NCBI RefSeq assembly: GCF_013408555.1
Contig: NZ_JACBZN010000001.1
Coordinates: forward strand, 3,224,001-3,288,000
From: Aeromicrobium tamlense
GTDB taxonomy: Bacteria > Actinomycetota > Actinomycetes > Propionibacteriales > Nocardioidaceae
Reading direction: 5' to 3'
Length of the DNA: 64,000 nt
The translations under genes and the position numbers were made by a program. Below are positions 44,851 through 53,709 of the stretch, in pieces (within the stretch, counting starts at the first letter, position 1; each line of letters begins with the position of its first letter). Under the pieces are notes generated by a model. That model did no database searches. It saw nothing but the letters and a program-made list of their open reading frames with translations, and had not been told where the DNA came from.

Positions 44851-45150
44851 TCAGTCGCGGATGGCCTCGTGGTGCCGGATGACCTCGCTGATGATGAAGT
44901 TCAGGAACTTCTCCGCGAACGCGGGGTCGAGGTCGGCCTCGAGCGCCTTCTCGCGCAGCCGCTCGATCTGACGCGCCTCACGGGCGGGATCGGCGGGCGG
45001 CAGGTCGTGCTCGGCCTTCAGCCGGCCGACCCGCTTGGTGCACTTGAAGCGCTCCGCCAGGAGGTGAACGAGCGCCGCGTCGATGTTGTCGATGCTGGCG
45101 CGGATGTCGTCGAGCTCTGCCTGGGTCGGTGCGTCCACGCGGCCGATCAT
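44851..45150 (-). CDS. Chorismate mutase (AroQ type)
   Basis: 99 aa from the ATG at 45150, all-helical. Conserved active-site pattern: the first Arg in DIRASIDNIDAALVHLL, Arg/Lys in AERFKCTKRVGRLKAEH and Arg-Glu in PAREARQIERL. Converts chorismate to prephenate for Phe/Tyr. The longer frame to 45201 would begin inside noncoding sequence. A GTG at 45138 (VDAPTQ) is also possible. Confidence 0.88.
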   Translation of the reverse strand: MIGRVDAPTQAELDDIRASIDNIDAALVHLLAERFKCTKRVGRLKAEHDLPPADPAREARQIERLREKALEADLDPAFAEKFLNFIISEVIRHHEAIRD

Positions 45151-45191
45151 ACGGACCGCCCCCGGGTTTTCCGCGTGCTGGCTCGACCCGG

Positions 45192-45197
45192 TATAGT
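45192..45197 (+). promoter_or_regulatory. -10 element of tRNA-Thr
   Basis: TATAGT, 37 nt before the mature tRNA. Confidence 0.5.
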
Positions 45198-45234
45198 TCA
45201 CACTTGGTTCGGCGGGCGATCCTCGCCGAATCGC

Positions 45235-45310
45235 GCCGCCTTAGCTCAGTCGGTAGAGCATCTCACTCGTAATGAGAAGGTCGTCGGTTCGATTCCGACA
45301 GGCGGCTCCA
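45235..45310 (+). tRNA. tRNA-Thr (CGT)
   Basis: Acceptor GCCGCCT/AGGCGGC, anticodon loop CTCGTAA with CGT at 45268-45270, T loop TTCGATT. CCA encoded at 45308-45310. Confidence 0.97.
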
Positions 45311-45326
45311 CCAGAAGTTCCCCTCG

Positions 45327-45361
45327 GAGCGCGGAATCCTGCAGTCGCAGGAGCCGCGCTC
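45327..45361 (+). terminator. Terminator of tRNA-Thr
   Basis: Stem GAGCGCGG...CCGCGCTC with inner TCCTGC/GCAGGA and loop AGTC, then CTCGTCGTCT. Confidence 0.7.
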
Positions 45362-45379
45362 TCGTCGTCTCCGGGCCGC

Positions 45380-45901
45380 TCAGGCCGCGCGGAGGTAGCG
45401 CTCGGTGATGCGGGACTGGACGAAGGTGGTCACCGGTCCGCCGAGTCTGGCCGGCAGTGTCGCGTGGCGGGAGAACGCCGTGATCGCCACCACCACGTCG
45501 CCGGACTCGTCCATCTCGACGACGAACGACTCCTCGCCGGACTCCGGGTGTCCCGGCAGGGTGCCGTAGGCGAAGCCCTGCCGACTCGGCTCGTCGATCA
45601 CGTGGACCACGCGCACCGGCGCGTCCATCCCGAGCGGTCCCCATCCGACGCGCAGCACCGCGACCGCTCCCTCGACGACGCTCGGGCTGGACGCATGGAC
45701 GCCGAGCCCCGCCCGGCGGTGCAGGTCCCAGTCGAGGATCGTGCGCGCGGCCTCCTCGAAGCGCTCCCGGCCGCGGCCGATGACGCGCCGCCGGGTCAGG
45801 GTCCGGTAGCCGCGGGGCAGGTCAGCGAGGGTCGCTCCGACGTCCGGGTACGTGAGCGCGGCCGTCGACAGCGTGCTGAGGTCCGACTCGCCACGACGCA
45901 T
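45380..45901 (-). CDS. DUF1990 family protein
   Basis: 173 aa. LTYPDVGATLADLPRGY at the start, then GRERFEEAARTILDWDLH, and GFAYGTLPGHPESGEESF are the hallmarks of the UPF0548/DUF1990 family. Function not established. ATG 45901 chosen because the family begins shortly before LTYPDVG; the frame is open to 46012. Confidence 0.85.
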   Translation of the reverse strand: MRRGESDLSTLSTAALTYPDVGATLADLPRGYRTLTRRRVIGRGRERFEEAARTILDWDLHRRAGLGVHASSPSVVEGAVAVLRVGWGPLGMDAPVRVVHVIDEPSRQGFAYGTLPGHPESGEESFVVEMDESGDVVVAITAFSRHATLPARLGGPVTTFVQSRITERYLRAA

Positions 45902-46140
45902 GGGGACAGGGTGGCACGGTCGAGCCCCTCGGCGGTCCACCTCGCGTATCGGCCGGGTGTGCCGCTGGTCCTTCCGGAGGGTTTCCGGACCAGAACATGA
46001 GACCCTCCTCACGTTCGCTCAGGCAGGCCCTGTAGGTTGGGCACATCGCTTCGTGCGCTTCGGCCGAAGCGGTGGCCGGAGCAGCACCGGCCTCTCGCCG
46101 CCCCGGCCCCCATATCGGAGGGTTGGGGCGGTCCTCTGTC
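45902..46140. other. Intergenic region, no confident gene
   Basis: 239 bp between two minus-strand genes. Contains the terminator at 46098-46131, a palindrome CGCTTCGGCCGAAGCG, a second TCCTTCCGG/CCGGA-type hairpin near 45970-45996, and on the minus strand GAGGAGGG before an ATG at 45998 that would open a short frame overlapping the DUF1990 gene. Its promoter is not evident. Confidence 0.5.
46098..46131 (-). terminator. Probable terminator of the amidohydrolase gene
   Basis: CCGCCCC/GGGGCGG stem (46098-46104 with 46125-46131) with partial inner pairing, 9 bp after the gene's stop. Confidence 0.55.
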
Positions 46141-48192
46141 TCAGCTGAAGACGCCGAACTCCTTGATCGAGTAGCCGTAGCGGGTGGCGCGCTCCACGCC
46201 CTGCATCCGCACGAACCGCGCGGACTGGGGCTGCTGGAACGTCACGGTGTCCAGACCGCCGTTGCCGTTGCCGACGATGGCGACGTCGCGCCAGCGCTGG
46301 CCGTCGAGCGAGGTCTGCACGCGGTACTGGCGCGCGTAGGCGCTCTCCCACTCGATCGTCACCTTGCGGACCTGGCGCGGCGCGAGGAGCTCCACCTGGA
46401 ACCACGCGTCGTCCTGGCCGTACTTGCTGGCCCAGCGCGTGGACAGCTTGCCGTCGACCGCGCGCCCCGGCTTGAGGTCGGTGAGCAGGCTCCACTCGGT
46501 GGAGCTCGCCGTGGCGATGGCACCCGTGGCGAGGTTGGCGCCCGGGGCGAAGTCCCTCGTCGCGCCCCACGTGCGCAGGTACGACTCGGAGCCGGCGGCG
46601 AGGTCGTCGACGATCTCGGACCCGGCCAGCGTGCGCAGGCTCTCGATCCAGTCCGGGACCAGACCGTAGTGCGGGACGCCCTCGTCGTTGTAGTCCCACG
46701 TGCGCTCGCCGGTGACCTGGCGGTCGAGGACCGTGCCGTCGCGCGCCGTGAACGGGTACTGGATCTTGCCGGACTCCTCCGGCGGGGCGGCGGTGCCGCC
46801 GAAGCCGTTCATGTCGGTGCCGTAGCCGTAGCCGACTCCGTACTTCTCGCGGACGGGCTTCGTCTCGCGCCACTGGGTGACGAACTCGCTCGCGGCGTGG
46901 CCGTACTGCGTGGCGAAGCCGCCCAGGGCGTAGAGGCGGTCCATGTAGTCGTTGGACAGCCAGTCGTGCGTGGACAGCGCGCCCGGGTAGGCCTCGGCCT
47001 CGAGGATGTCGAGCGCGCGGCCCGCGGCCTTGGCGCTCATGTGGTCCAGCTCGACCATCATGTTGCGCTTGATGAGGCCGCGCAGGGCGTACTCACCGAG
47101 CTCGGTCAGGCCGCGCGGGTTGCAGTGCGGGCCCTTCGGGTAGATCGGCAGCACGGCGGGCAGGCCCGGGACGCTGGCGATCTCGGGCGGCAGCACGCCG
47201 CCGATCACGGTGTTGTCGGCGACCTCGCCCTCCTTGCAGGTCTTGGGGTTCCACCACGTGCCGGTGGTGAGGAACTGGCCGGCGTTCACGAGCAGGCCGG
47301 CGGTCTCCTCGTCGTAGCGCACGCCGCACAGGGCGTTGTCGAACTTGTGGCACAGGAACATGCTCGAGACGCCCTTGGCCTTGAGCTCGTCGAGGCCCTT
47401 GTCGATGTCGGCCTTGGTGCACTGGGGCGCGCCAAGCACCTGCTTGCAGTTGAACGGCTCGGACACCTCGACGCCCAGGACGACCGCGAGCTTGCCCTGG
47501 GCGACGACGTCGCGCGCCTGCTTCGGGCTGGTGACGACGCGGTACCAGCCCTTGCCGGCGCCGCCGTACTGCTTGTCGATGAACGACTGGAGGTCGTAAG
47601 TGGCCTGGATCTGGCGTCGGACCGTGTCCATGTCGTTGCAGTTGTACTTGTTCGGCCCGGCGATCACGCCGAGGATCGGGCACAGGCCGGGGTTCGACAC
47701 CATGTCGTTGACCATGATCCGCTGGCCGCCGCGCCACGCCCGCTCGACCCACTTGTAGTACATCTGCTGGTGCGTGAACGACGAGTAGGTGGGCCAGTCC
47801 TTGAACGTGGGCCAGCCGACGGTGTCGTGAGGGTCGAGGGGCCCGCGGCCGGCGCCGGAGTTCGTCAGGTTCTCCAGGAGCGAGACGCCGTGACGATCGC
47901 AGTCCTTGAGCGCGTCGGCGATGCCCTTCTCGCTGTACGTCGAGCCGCACACCGCGTTCCCGCCCATGCCGAGGTCCATGAACATGTGCGTGTGGGCGTC
48001 GATGTAGCCGGTGACCTCGCCGGCGGCGTTCGTGCCGCCCGAGGGCTCGCCGGTGGCGTTGACCTCGGACTCCGGGCTCGGTGTCGAGGTGGCGACCCAC
48101 CATCCCGACTCGGCCGAGGCGCCGGCTCCCGCGGTGATCACCACCAGGGCGCCGAGCAGAGCCACCAGGATCGCCTTGAGCTGTCGTGACAC
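46141..48192 (-). CDS. Secreted amidohydrolase/dipeptidase-like enzyme with discoidin domain
   Basis: 683 aa. GTG 48192 with GGAGG eight bases upstream and a signal peptide to about residue 28 (ASAES). The metal-dependent hydrolase fold begins YIDAHTHMF and continues with MVELDHMSAKA and LSTHDWLSN, matching a membrane-dipeptidase-like barrel. Several Cys (CGS, CDR, CPI, CND, CKQ, CTK) suggest disulfides. Residues about 545-683 form an F5/8 type C (discoidin) carbohydrate-binding domain (ATGAIATASSTEW; RWASKYGQDDAWFQVELL). Substrate unknown. Confidence 0.85.
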   Translation of the reverse strand: MSRQLKAILVALLGALVVITAGAGASAESGWWVATSTPSPESEVNATGEPSGGTNAAGEVTGYIDAHTHMFMDLGMGGNAVCGSTYSEKGIADALKDCDRHGVSLLENLTNSGAGRGPLDPHDTVGWPTFKDWPTYSSFTHQQMYYKWVERAWRGGQRIMVNDMVSNPGLCPILGVIAGPNKYNCNDMDTVRRQIQATYDLQSFIDKQYGGAGKGWYRVVTSPKQARDVVAQGKLAVVLGVEVSEPFNCKQVLGAPQCTKADIDKGLDELKAKGVSSMFLCHKFDNALCGVRYDEETAGLLVNAGQFLTTGTWWNPKTCKEGEVADNTVIGGVLPPEIASVPGLPAVLPIYPKGPHCNPRGLTELGEYALRGLIKRNMMVELDHMSAKAAGRALDILEAEAYPGALSTHDWLSNDYMDRLYALGGFATQYGHAASEFVTQWRETKPVREKYGVGYGYGTDMNGFGGTAAPPEESGKIQYPFTARDGTVLDRQVTGERTWDYNDEGVPHYGLVPDWIESLRTLAGSEIVDDLAAGSESYLRTWGATRDFAPGANLATGAIATASSTEWSLLTDLKPGRAVDGKLSTRWASKYGQDDAWFQVELLAPRQVRKVTIEWESAYARQYRVQTSLDGQRWRDVAIVGNGNGGLDTVTFQQPQSARFVRMQGVERATRYGYSIKEFGVFS

Positions 48193-48273
48193 GAGAGTCC
48201 CCCTCCGAGAGTGCCGTTGGCGTGACTCTAGGTGTGATCGGGGACACATGCAAACAGGAGTTGCACCGCGGGA

Positions 48274-49443
48274 TCAGCGGGCTCGCAGGCGTGCGAGCCG
48301 CGTGACGGCCTCGTCGAGGACGGTCTCGCGCTTGCAGAACGCCCAGCGCACGAGCGTGCGTCCGGGGTTGGATCCGTCCGGGCGGTCGTCGTGGAACACC
48401 TGGTGCGGGATCGCGACGACGCCGGCGCGGCGGGGCAGCTCGCGGCAGAACTCCAGGCCGTCGTCGAAGCCCAGCGGCGCCACGTCGGTGGTGGCGAAGT
48501 AGGTGCCCTCGGGGACGAAGACGTCGAGTCCGAGGTCAGCGAGCCCGGCGCACAACAGGTCGCGCTTGTGCCGGAGGTCGTCGCGCAGCGCGACGTAGAA
48601 CGCGTCGGGCAGGTCGAGCGCCGCGGCGACGGCGGGCTGGAACGGCGTGCCCGACGTGTAGGTCAGGAACTGCTTGGCGCCCATGAGCGCGTCGACGAGG
48701 TCGGCGGGTCCCGTGGCCCAGCCGACCTTCCAGCCCGTGAAGGAGAAGGTCTTGCCCGCGCTGCTGATCGTGAGGGTGCGCTCGGCCATGCCGGGCACCG
48801 TCGCGATCGGCACGTGCGGCGTGGCGAAGCTCAGGTGCTCGTAGACCTCGTCGGAGATGACGACGAGGTCGTGCTCGATCGCGACCTCCGCGACGGCGGT
48901 CAGCTCCTCGCGCGTGAGCACCGCCCCGGTCGGGTTGTGCGGCGAGTTCAGCACGATCGCGGTGGTGCGCGGCGTGACGGCGGCGCGCAGCTCGTCGACC
49001 GGCAGTCGGAAGTCGGGCGCGCGCAGCGTGACGGCGCGGTGACGGGCGCCGACCATCTGGATCATCGCGCGGTACGAGTCGTAGAAGGGCTCCAGCACGA
49101 GGACGTCGTCGCGCGGGTTCACCAGGCCGAGCAGTGCCGCCGCGACGGCCTCGGTCGCGCCGGTCGTCACGACGACCTCGCGCCCGGGGTCGAGCTCGAT
49201 GCCGTGGAATCGCTGCTGGTGACGCGCGATCGCCTCGCGCAGCAGCGGGATGCCGATGCCGGCGACGTACTGGTTGGGGCCGTCGGTGATCGCGGCGCGC
49301 GCGGCCTCCTTGACGACCTCGGGCCCGTCCTGGTCGGGGAAGCCCTGGCCGAGGTTGATCGCTCCGGTCTCGACCGCGAGCGCGCTCATCTCCGCGAAGA
49401 TCGTGGTGCCGATGCCGTCGAGACGAGCGCTGCGCCTGCTCAC
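48274..49443 (-). CDS. PLP-dependent class I aminotransferase
   Basis: 389 aa. PLP Lys231 in SSAGKTFSFTGWKVGW, NSPHNPTGAV, ISDEVYEHL, and substrate Arg near RTLVRWAF. The subgroup includes kynurenine/glutamine aminotransferases and the mycobacterial DapC-like Rv0858c, so succinyl-diaminopimelate or a keto acid is the likely partner. GTG start. Confidence 0.9.
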   Translation of the reverse strand: MSRRSARLDGIGTTIFAEMSALAVETGAINLGQGFPDQDGPEVVKEAARAAITDGPNQYVAGIGIPLLREAIARHQQRFHGIELDPGREVVVTTGATEAVAAALLGLVNPRDDVLVLEPFYDSYRAMIQMVGARHRAVTLRAPDFRLPVDELRAAVTPRTTAIVLNSPHNPTGAVLTREELTAVAEVAIEHDLVVISDEVYEHLSFATPHVPIATVPGMAERTLTISSAGKTFSFTGWKVGWATGPADLVDALMGAKQFLTYTSGTPFQPAVAAALDLPDAFYVALRDDLRHKRDLLCAGLADLGLDVFVPEGTYFATTDVAPLGFDDGLEFCRELPRRAGVVAIPHQVFHDDRPDGSNPGRTLVRWAFCKRETVLDEAVTRLARLRAR

Positions 49444-49449
49444 GGCTCG

Positions 49450-49455
49450 ACCCTA
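49450..49455 (-). promoter_or_regulatory. -10 element, leaderless aminotransferase gene
   Basis: TAGGGT on the minus strand, 6 nt before the GTG at 49443. Confidence 0.55.
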
Positions 49456-49489
49456 GCCGGGACGGCGGAGCAGGGAGGGGGAGAAATAG

Positions 49490-49529
49490 GTCGGCCCGCC
49501 GTTCTCGGGGGGTGAAACGGCGGACCGAC
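49490..49529. repeat. Hairpin in the divergent aminotransferase/sortase region
   Basis: 14-nt arms (49490-49503 and 49516-49529, 13 pairs) with a 12-nt loop TCTCGGGGGGTG. It lies upstream of both divergent genes, so it is not a terminator for either. The remaining 145 bp to the sortase shows no gene. Confidence 0.55.
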
Positions 49530-49662
49530 GGCAGATTCAGCGGCTCAAGAGCTCCCCGAACCTGCAACGCCAGAATACATGCGGGCACCTGACGGCGGTT
49601 GAAAATGATCAGATTCCTCATCGAGATCTCAGGCTGCCGCGCGGACGACGTGGTGCGCACCC

Positions 49663-49668
49663 GACAAT
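49663..49668 (+). promoter_or_regulatory. -10 element of the sortase gene
   Basis: GACAAT ends 6 nt before the GTG at 49675; GGAGG touches the start codon and cannot serve as a normal Shine-Dalgarno. Confidence 0.5.
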
Positions 49669-49674
49669 GGGGAG

Positions 49675-50322
49675 GTGTCCGCCACTCCGACCCGCTCGCT
49701 CGCCTCGCGCCTCATGCTCGTCGCGGGCGTCGTCCTGCTGCTCGCCGGTGTGGGGATCCTGGGCTGGGTCGGCTGGCAGTACTTCGGCACCAACGTCGTC
49801 GCCCAGCGCGAGCACGAGCGCATCCGCGGCGAGATCTCCGAGGCCTGGAAGGCGGAGGAGGACCCGGTCACCGGCGCCGGGCTGCTGCGGGTGCCGCGGT
49901 TCGGTGCCGACTTCGAGGTGCCGATCCTCGACGGCGACGACGACGCCACCCTCGCGAAGGGGGTCGGTCGCGACACCGACGGCGCGCTGCCCGGCGAGGT
50001 CGGCAACCTCGTGCTCTCGGGCCATCGCGTGACGCACGGCGAGCCCTTCCGCGACTTCCTCAAGCTGCGCGCCGGCGACGAGGTCGTCGTCGAGACCCGC
50101 ACGCACGTCTTCACCTACGAGCTGCGCCAGGACGGCGACCGGATCCGCGTGCCCTTCACGACCTCGTGGCCGCTGTGGCCCGTGCCCGACCCCGAGGCCG
50201 AGGGCGAGGAGCCCACCGAGGCCGTCGTCACCCTCGTGACCTGCTCCGAGCTCTTCCGCACCGACGACCGCAACGTCGTCGTCGGCGACCTCGTCTCCTC
50301 CGAGCGCAAGCCCGGCGCGTGA
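49675..50322 (+). CDS. Class E sortase
   Basis: 215 aa. Membrane anchor at 12-36, catalytic His117 in SGHRVTHGEPF, Cys190 in TLVTCSEL, Arg199 in RTDDRNVV. Class E sortases attach LAxTG proteins to the actinobacterial cell wall or assemble pili. No sorting-signal protein was recognised in the window. Confidence 0.9.
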   Translation: MSATPTRSLASRLMLVAGVVLLLAGVGILGWVGWQYFGTNVVAQREHERIRGEISEAWKAEEDPVTGAGLLRVPRFGADFEVPILDGDDDATLAKGVGRDTDGALPGEVGNLVLSGHRVTHGEPFRDFLKLRAGDEVVVETRTHVFTYELRQDGDRIRVPFTTSWPLWPVPDPEAEGEEPTEAVVTLVTCSELFRTDDRNVVVGDLVSSERKPGA

Positions 50323-50350
50323 CAGTTTCCCCACTTAACCGGGGAAACTG
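50323..50350. terminator. Sortase terminator sharing a 13-mer with the 2730-2950 element
   Basis: 10-bp perfect arms CAGTTTCCCC/GGGGAAACTG around ACTTAACC, beginning 1 bp after the sortase stop. TAACCGGGGAAAC (50336-50348) is identical to 2938-2950. Confidence 0.7.
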
Positions 50351-50359
50351 CGGGCGCCC

Positions 50360-50365
50360 TACGCT
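50360..50365 (+). promoter_or_regulatory. -10 element, leaderless pyrE
   Basis: TACGCT ends 6 nt before the GTG at 50372. Confidence 0.55.
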
Positions 50366-50371
50366 GGGCGG

Positions 50372-51016
50372 GTGCACGACTACCAGCGCCGGTTCATCGA
50401 GTTCGCCCTCGAGCACGAGGTGCTGCGGTTCGGGGAGTTCACCCTGAAGTCCGGGCGGACGTCGCCGTACTTCTTCAACGCGGGCGCGTTCGACACCGGG
50501 GCGCGGCTGGCGGCGCTCGGCGGCTTCTACGCCGACGCGATCGCCGGCGCGGGTCTGGAGTTCGACGTCCTGCTCGGTCCCGCCTACAAGGGCATCCCGC
50601 TCGCCGCCGCCACCGCGGTGCAGCTGGCCGACGCGCACGACCGCGACGTGCCGTGGTGCTTCAACCGCAAGGAGGCGAAGGACCACGGCGAGGGCGGCCT
50701 GTTCGTCGGCGCCGAGCCGCGCGGCCGCCTGCTGGTCATCGACGACGTCATCACCGCGGGCACCGCGATCCGCGAGGTCATCGCGCTGGTCGACCGCCTC
50801 GACGCCGAGGTCGCGGGCGTCATCGTCGCCGTCGACCGCCGCGAGCGCGGCACGGGCGAGCTCTCCGCCATCCAGGAGGTCGAGCGCGACCACGGCATCA
50901 CCGTGACCTCCATCGTCAGCTTCGACGACATCATCGAGTACCTGGAGGAGACCGGCCGGCACGCCGAGCACCTCCCCGCGGTGCGCGCGTACCGCGAGCA
51001 GTACGGGGTGGCGTGA
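50372..51016 (+). CDS. pyrE: Orotate phosphoribosyltransferase
   Basis: 214 aa. [14 protein letters not shown] at the start and the PRPP loop [13 protein letters not shown] are diagnostic; [12 protein letters not shown] and [12 protein letters not shown] fit the proteobacterial-type OPRTase. Makes OMP in pyrimidine synthesis. Stop overlaps the next start (GTGA). Confidence 0.95.
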   Translation: MHDYQRRFIEFALEHEVLRFGEFTLKSGRTSPYFFNAGAFDTGARLAALGGFYADAIAGAGLEFDVLLGPAYKGIPLAAATAVQLADAHDRDVPWCFNRKEAKDHGEGGLFVGAEPRGRLLVIDDVITAGTAIREVIALVDRLDAEVAGVIVAVDRRERGTGELSAIQEVERDHGITVTSIVSFDDIIEYLEETGRHAEHLPAVRAYREQYGVA

Positions 51017-51621
51017 CCGTCGGCCCGTGGGTGGGCCCGTGGCCCGACGACCCGCGGCTGGACCCCGACCTGCTGCGCGAGGGCGACACCCGCAACGTCG
51101 TCGACCGGTACCGCTACTGGACCGTGGAGGCGATCGTCGCCGACCTCGACCTGCGGCGGCACCGGCTGCACGTGGCCATCGAGAACTGGCAGCACGACTT
51201 CAACATCGGCTCGATCGTGCGCACCGCGAACGCGTTCAACGTGGGCGGCGTGCACATCATCGGCAAGCGCCGCTGGAACCGCCGCGGCGCGATGGTCACC
51301 GACCGCTACGTGCACGTGTACCACCACGAGGACGTCCCCGCGTTCGTCGCGTGGGCGCAGCAGGCGGGGGTCGCGGTGGTGGGCGTCGACAACCTGCCCG
51401 GCGCCGTCCCGATCGAGACCACGTCGCTGCCGCTGGACGCCGTCCTCGTCTTCGGCCAGGAGGGCCCGGGCCTCACCGACGAGGCCGCGCAGGCGTGTGA
51501 GCGGATGGTCGCGATCGCCCAGTTCGGCTCGACGCGATCGATCAACGCGGGGGCCGCGGCGGCGATCACGATGCACGCCTGGATCCGTGAGCATGCCGAC
51601 CTCGCGTCGGTGGAATACTGA
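51013..51621 (+). CDS. SPOUT (TrmH-family) RNA methyltransferase
   Basis: 202 aa. Motif 1 [16 protein letters not shown], motif 2 [13 protein letters not shown], motif 3 [19 protein letters not shown]. These methylate ribose 2'-OH of tRNA or rRNA; exact site unknown. Coupled to pyrE, as in M. tuberculosis Rv0380c-Rv0382c. Confidence 0.92.
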   Translation: MTVGPWVGPWPDDPRLDPDLLREGDTRNVVDRYRYWTVEAIVADLDLRRHRLHVAIENWQHDFNIGSIVRTANAFNVGGVHIIGKRRWNRRGAMVTDRYVHVYHHEDVPAFVAWAQQAGVAVVGVDNLPGAVPIETTSLPLDAVLVFGQEGPGLTDEAAQACERMVAIAQFGSTRSINAGAAAAITMHAWIREHADLASVEY

Positions 51622-51650
51622 CCGCAACACGAGTTCCCACAGGAGGACCC

Positions 51651-52667
<1,017 letters not shown>

Positions 52668-52680
52668 GGCACCGAGCACC

Positions 52681-52712
52681 GACGGCGGGGACGAGGGATC
52701 GTCCCCGCCGTC
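52681..52712 (+). terminator. Terminator of fba
   Basis: Perfect 14-bp stem (52681-52694 with 52699-52712), loop GGGA, 13 bp after the stop. Confidence 0.85.
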
Positions 52713-52743
52713 GTCGCGTCCACGGGGTCTCGGTGACCGGGAA

Positions 52744-52755
52744 CCGGACGTCCGG
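52744..52755. promoter_or_regulatory. Palindrome at the uspA -35 region
   Basis: CCGGACGTCCGG, 26 bp before the -10 TAGGGT at 52782-52787; possible operator, regulator unknown. Confidence 0.35.
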
Positions 52756-52781
52756 ACCCACTCCGGGAGCCCGACTCCCAC

Positions 52782-52787
52782 TAGGGT
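52782..52787 (+). promoter_or_regulatory. -10 element of the usp gene
   Basis: TAGGGT; predicts a leader of about 40 nt ending in a GAAGGGAA ribosome binding site. Confidence 0.4.
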
Positions 52788-52834
52788 CGAGGCAGGAGTC
52801 CGGGCGGCCTCGCCCGCGTGACGAAGGGAAACCC

Positions 52835-53272
52835 ATGGCCAAGATCGTCCTCACCGGCGTCGACAACACCGCCCCCGCGGCCGCCGCGGCCCGCAAGGCC
52901 GCCGAGCTGGCTGCCGGACTCGGTGCCCGCCTGCACGTCCTGTCGGCGTACGGGAAGAACTTCGAGGCCGAGCGCATCGAGGTCGGCTCCGAGGAGATCC
53001 TCATCACGAACGAGCAGACGGCCAAGGACGTCGCCGGCGACGTCTTCAGCCAGATCCGCAAGGACTTCCCGGGTCTCGAGGTGACGTACGGCGCCGGCGA
53101 GGGCAAGCCGGCCGACGCGCTCGTGCGCGCCGCCGAGGAGCTCGATGCCGACGTCATCGTCGTGGGCAACAAGCGCGTCCAGGGCCTGACCCGCGTGCTC
53201 GGCAGCATCGCGCGCGACGTCGCCGCGCACGCCCCGTGCGACGTCTACATCGCGCACACGCACCAGCGGTAG
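52835..53272 (+). CDS. Universal stress protein (UspA family)
   Basis: 145 aa single Usp domain. IVLTGVDNTAPAAAAARKAAELA at the N-terminus is shortened here to its key part, the Asp-containing strand IVLTGVD; the ATP loop region is VVGNKRVQGLTRVLGS with IARDVAAHAPCDV after it. The Gx2G part of the ATP motif is not well conserved, so ATP binding is uncertain. Confidence 0.9.
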   Translation: MAKIVLTGVDNTAPAAAAARKAAELAAGLGARLHVLSAYGKNFEAERIEVGSEEILITNEQTAKDVAGDVFSQIRKDFPGLEVTYGAGEGKPADALVRAAEELDADVIVVGNKRVQGLTRVLGSIARDVAAHAPCDVYIAHTHQR

Positions 53273-53289
53273 CGGTCGGACCGCCCGTC

Positions 53290-53295
53290 TAGGCT
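53290..53295 (+). promoter_or_regulatory. -10 element, leaderless DUF3151 gene
   Basis: TAGGCT ends 8 nt before the ATG at 53304. Confidence 0.5.
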
Positions 53296-53303
53296 GGCTC
53301 ACC

Positions 53304-53708
53304 ATGACCAACCTTCTGGGAGAACCGCCCGAGACGCTGCTGCCCGAGGACCCGGGCACGGCCCTGCTGGCCGAGGGCGCCGAGGCCGACGAGGTCGCCT
53401 CGCGCCACCCCGACTCGGTCGCCGCGTGGGCCCGCCTGGCCGACGCCGCGCTCGCCGACGGCCGCGACCTCGAGGGCTACGCGTTCGCGCGCACGGCCTA
53501 CCACCGCTCCCTCGACTCGCTGCGCCGCAACGGCTGGCGCGGTCACGGCCCGGTGCCGTGGACGCACGAGGCGAACCGTGGCTTCTTGCACGCCTTGGCC
53601 GTCCTGGCCACCGCCAGCGAGCGGCTCGGTGACGACGCCGAGGCGCACCGCTGCCGCGAGTTCCTGCGCGAGTCCAGCCGCGAGGGCTACGAGGCGCTCG
53701 TCGGCTGA
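53304..53708 (+). CDS. DUF3151 family protein
   Basis: 134 aa. LLGEPPETLLPEDP and RNGWRGHGPVPWTHEANRGF are the family signatures; TPR-like helices. Conserved near fba in actinobacteria (Rv0360c). Function unknown. Confidence 0.88.
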   Translation: MTNLLGEPPETLLPEDPGTALLAEGAEADEVASRHPDSVAAWARLADAALADGRDLEGYAFARTAYHRSLDSLRRNGWRGHGPVPWTHEANRGFLHALAVLATASERLGDDAEAHRCREFLRESSREGYEALVG

Positions 53709-53709
53709 C

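Noticed and set aside
45824-46000. Short minus-strand frame with a strong ribosome binding site at the DUF1990 start
   Set aside because: GAGGAGGG precedes ATG 45998, but the product is Pro/Gly-rich, has no family and overlaps the DUF1990 gene out of frame; it may be a leader peptide, but support is insufficient.
49600-49614. Second Zur-like box, TGAAAATGATCAGAT, upstream of the sortase
   Set aside because: The left half is perfect but the right half does not match, it is 49 bp from the -10 element, and no zinc-related gene is adjacent.
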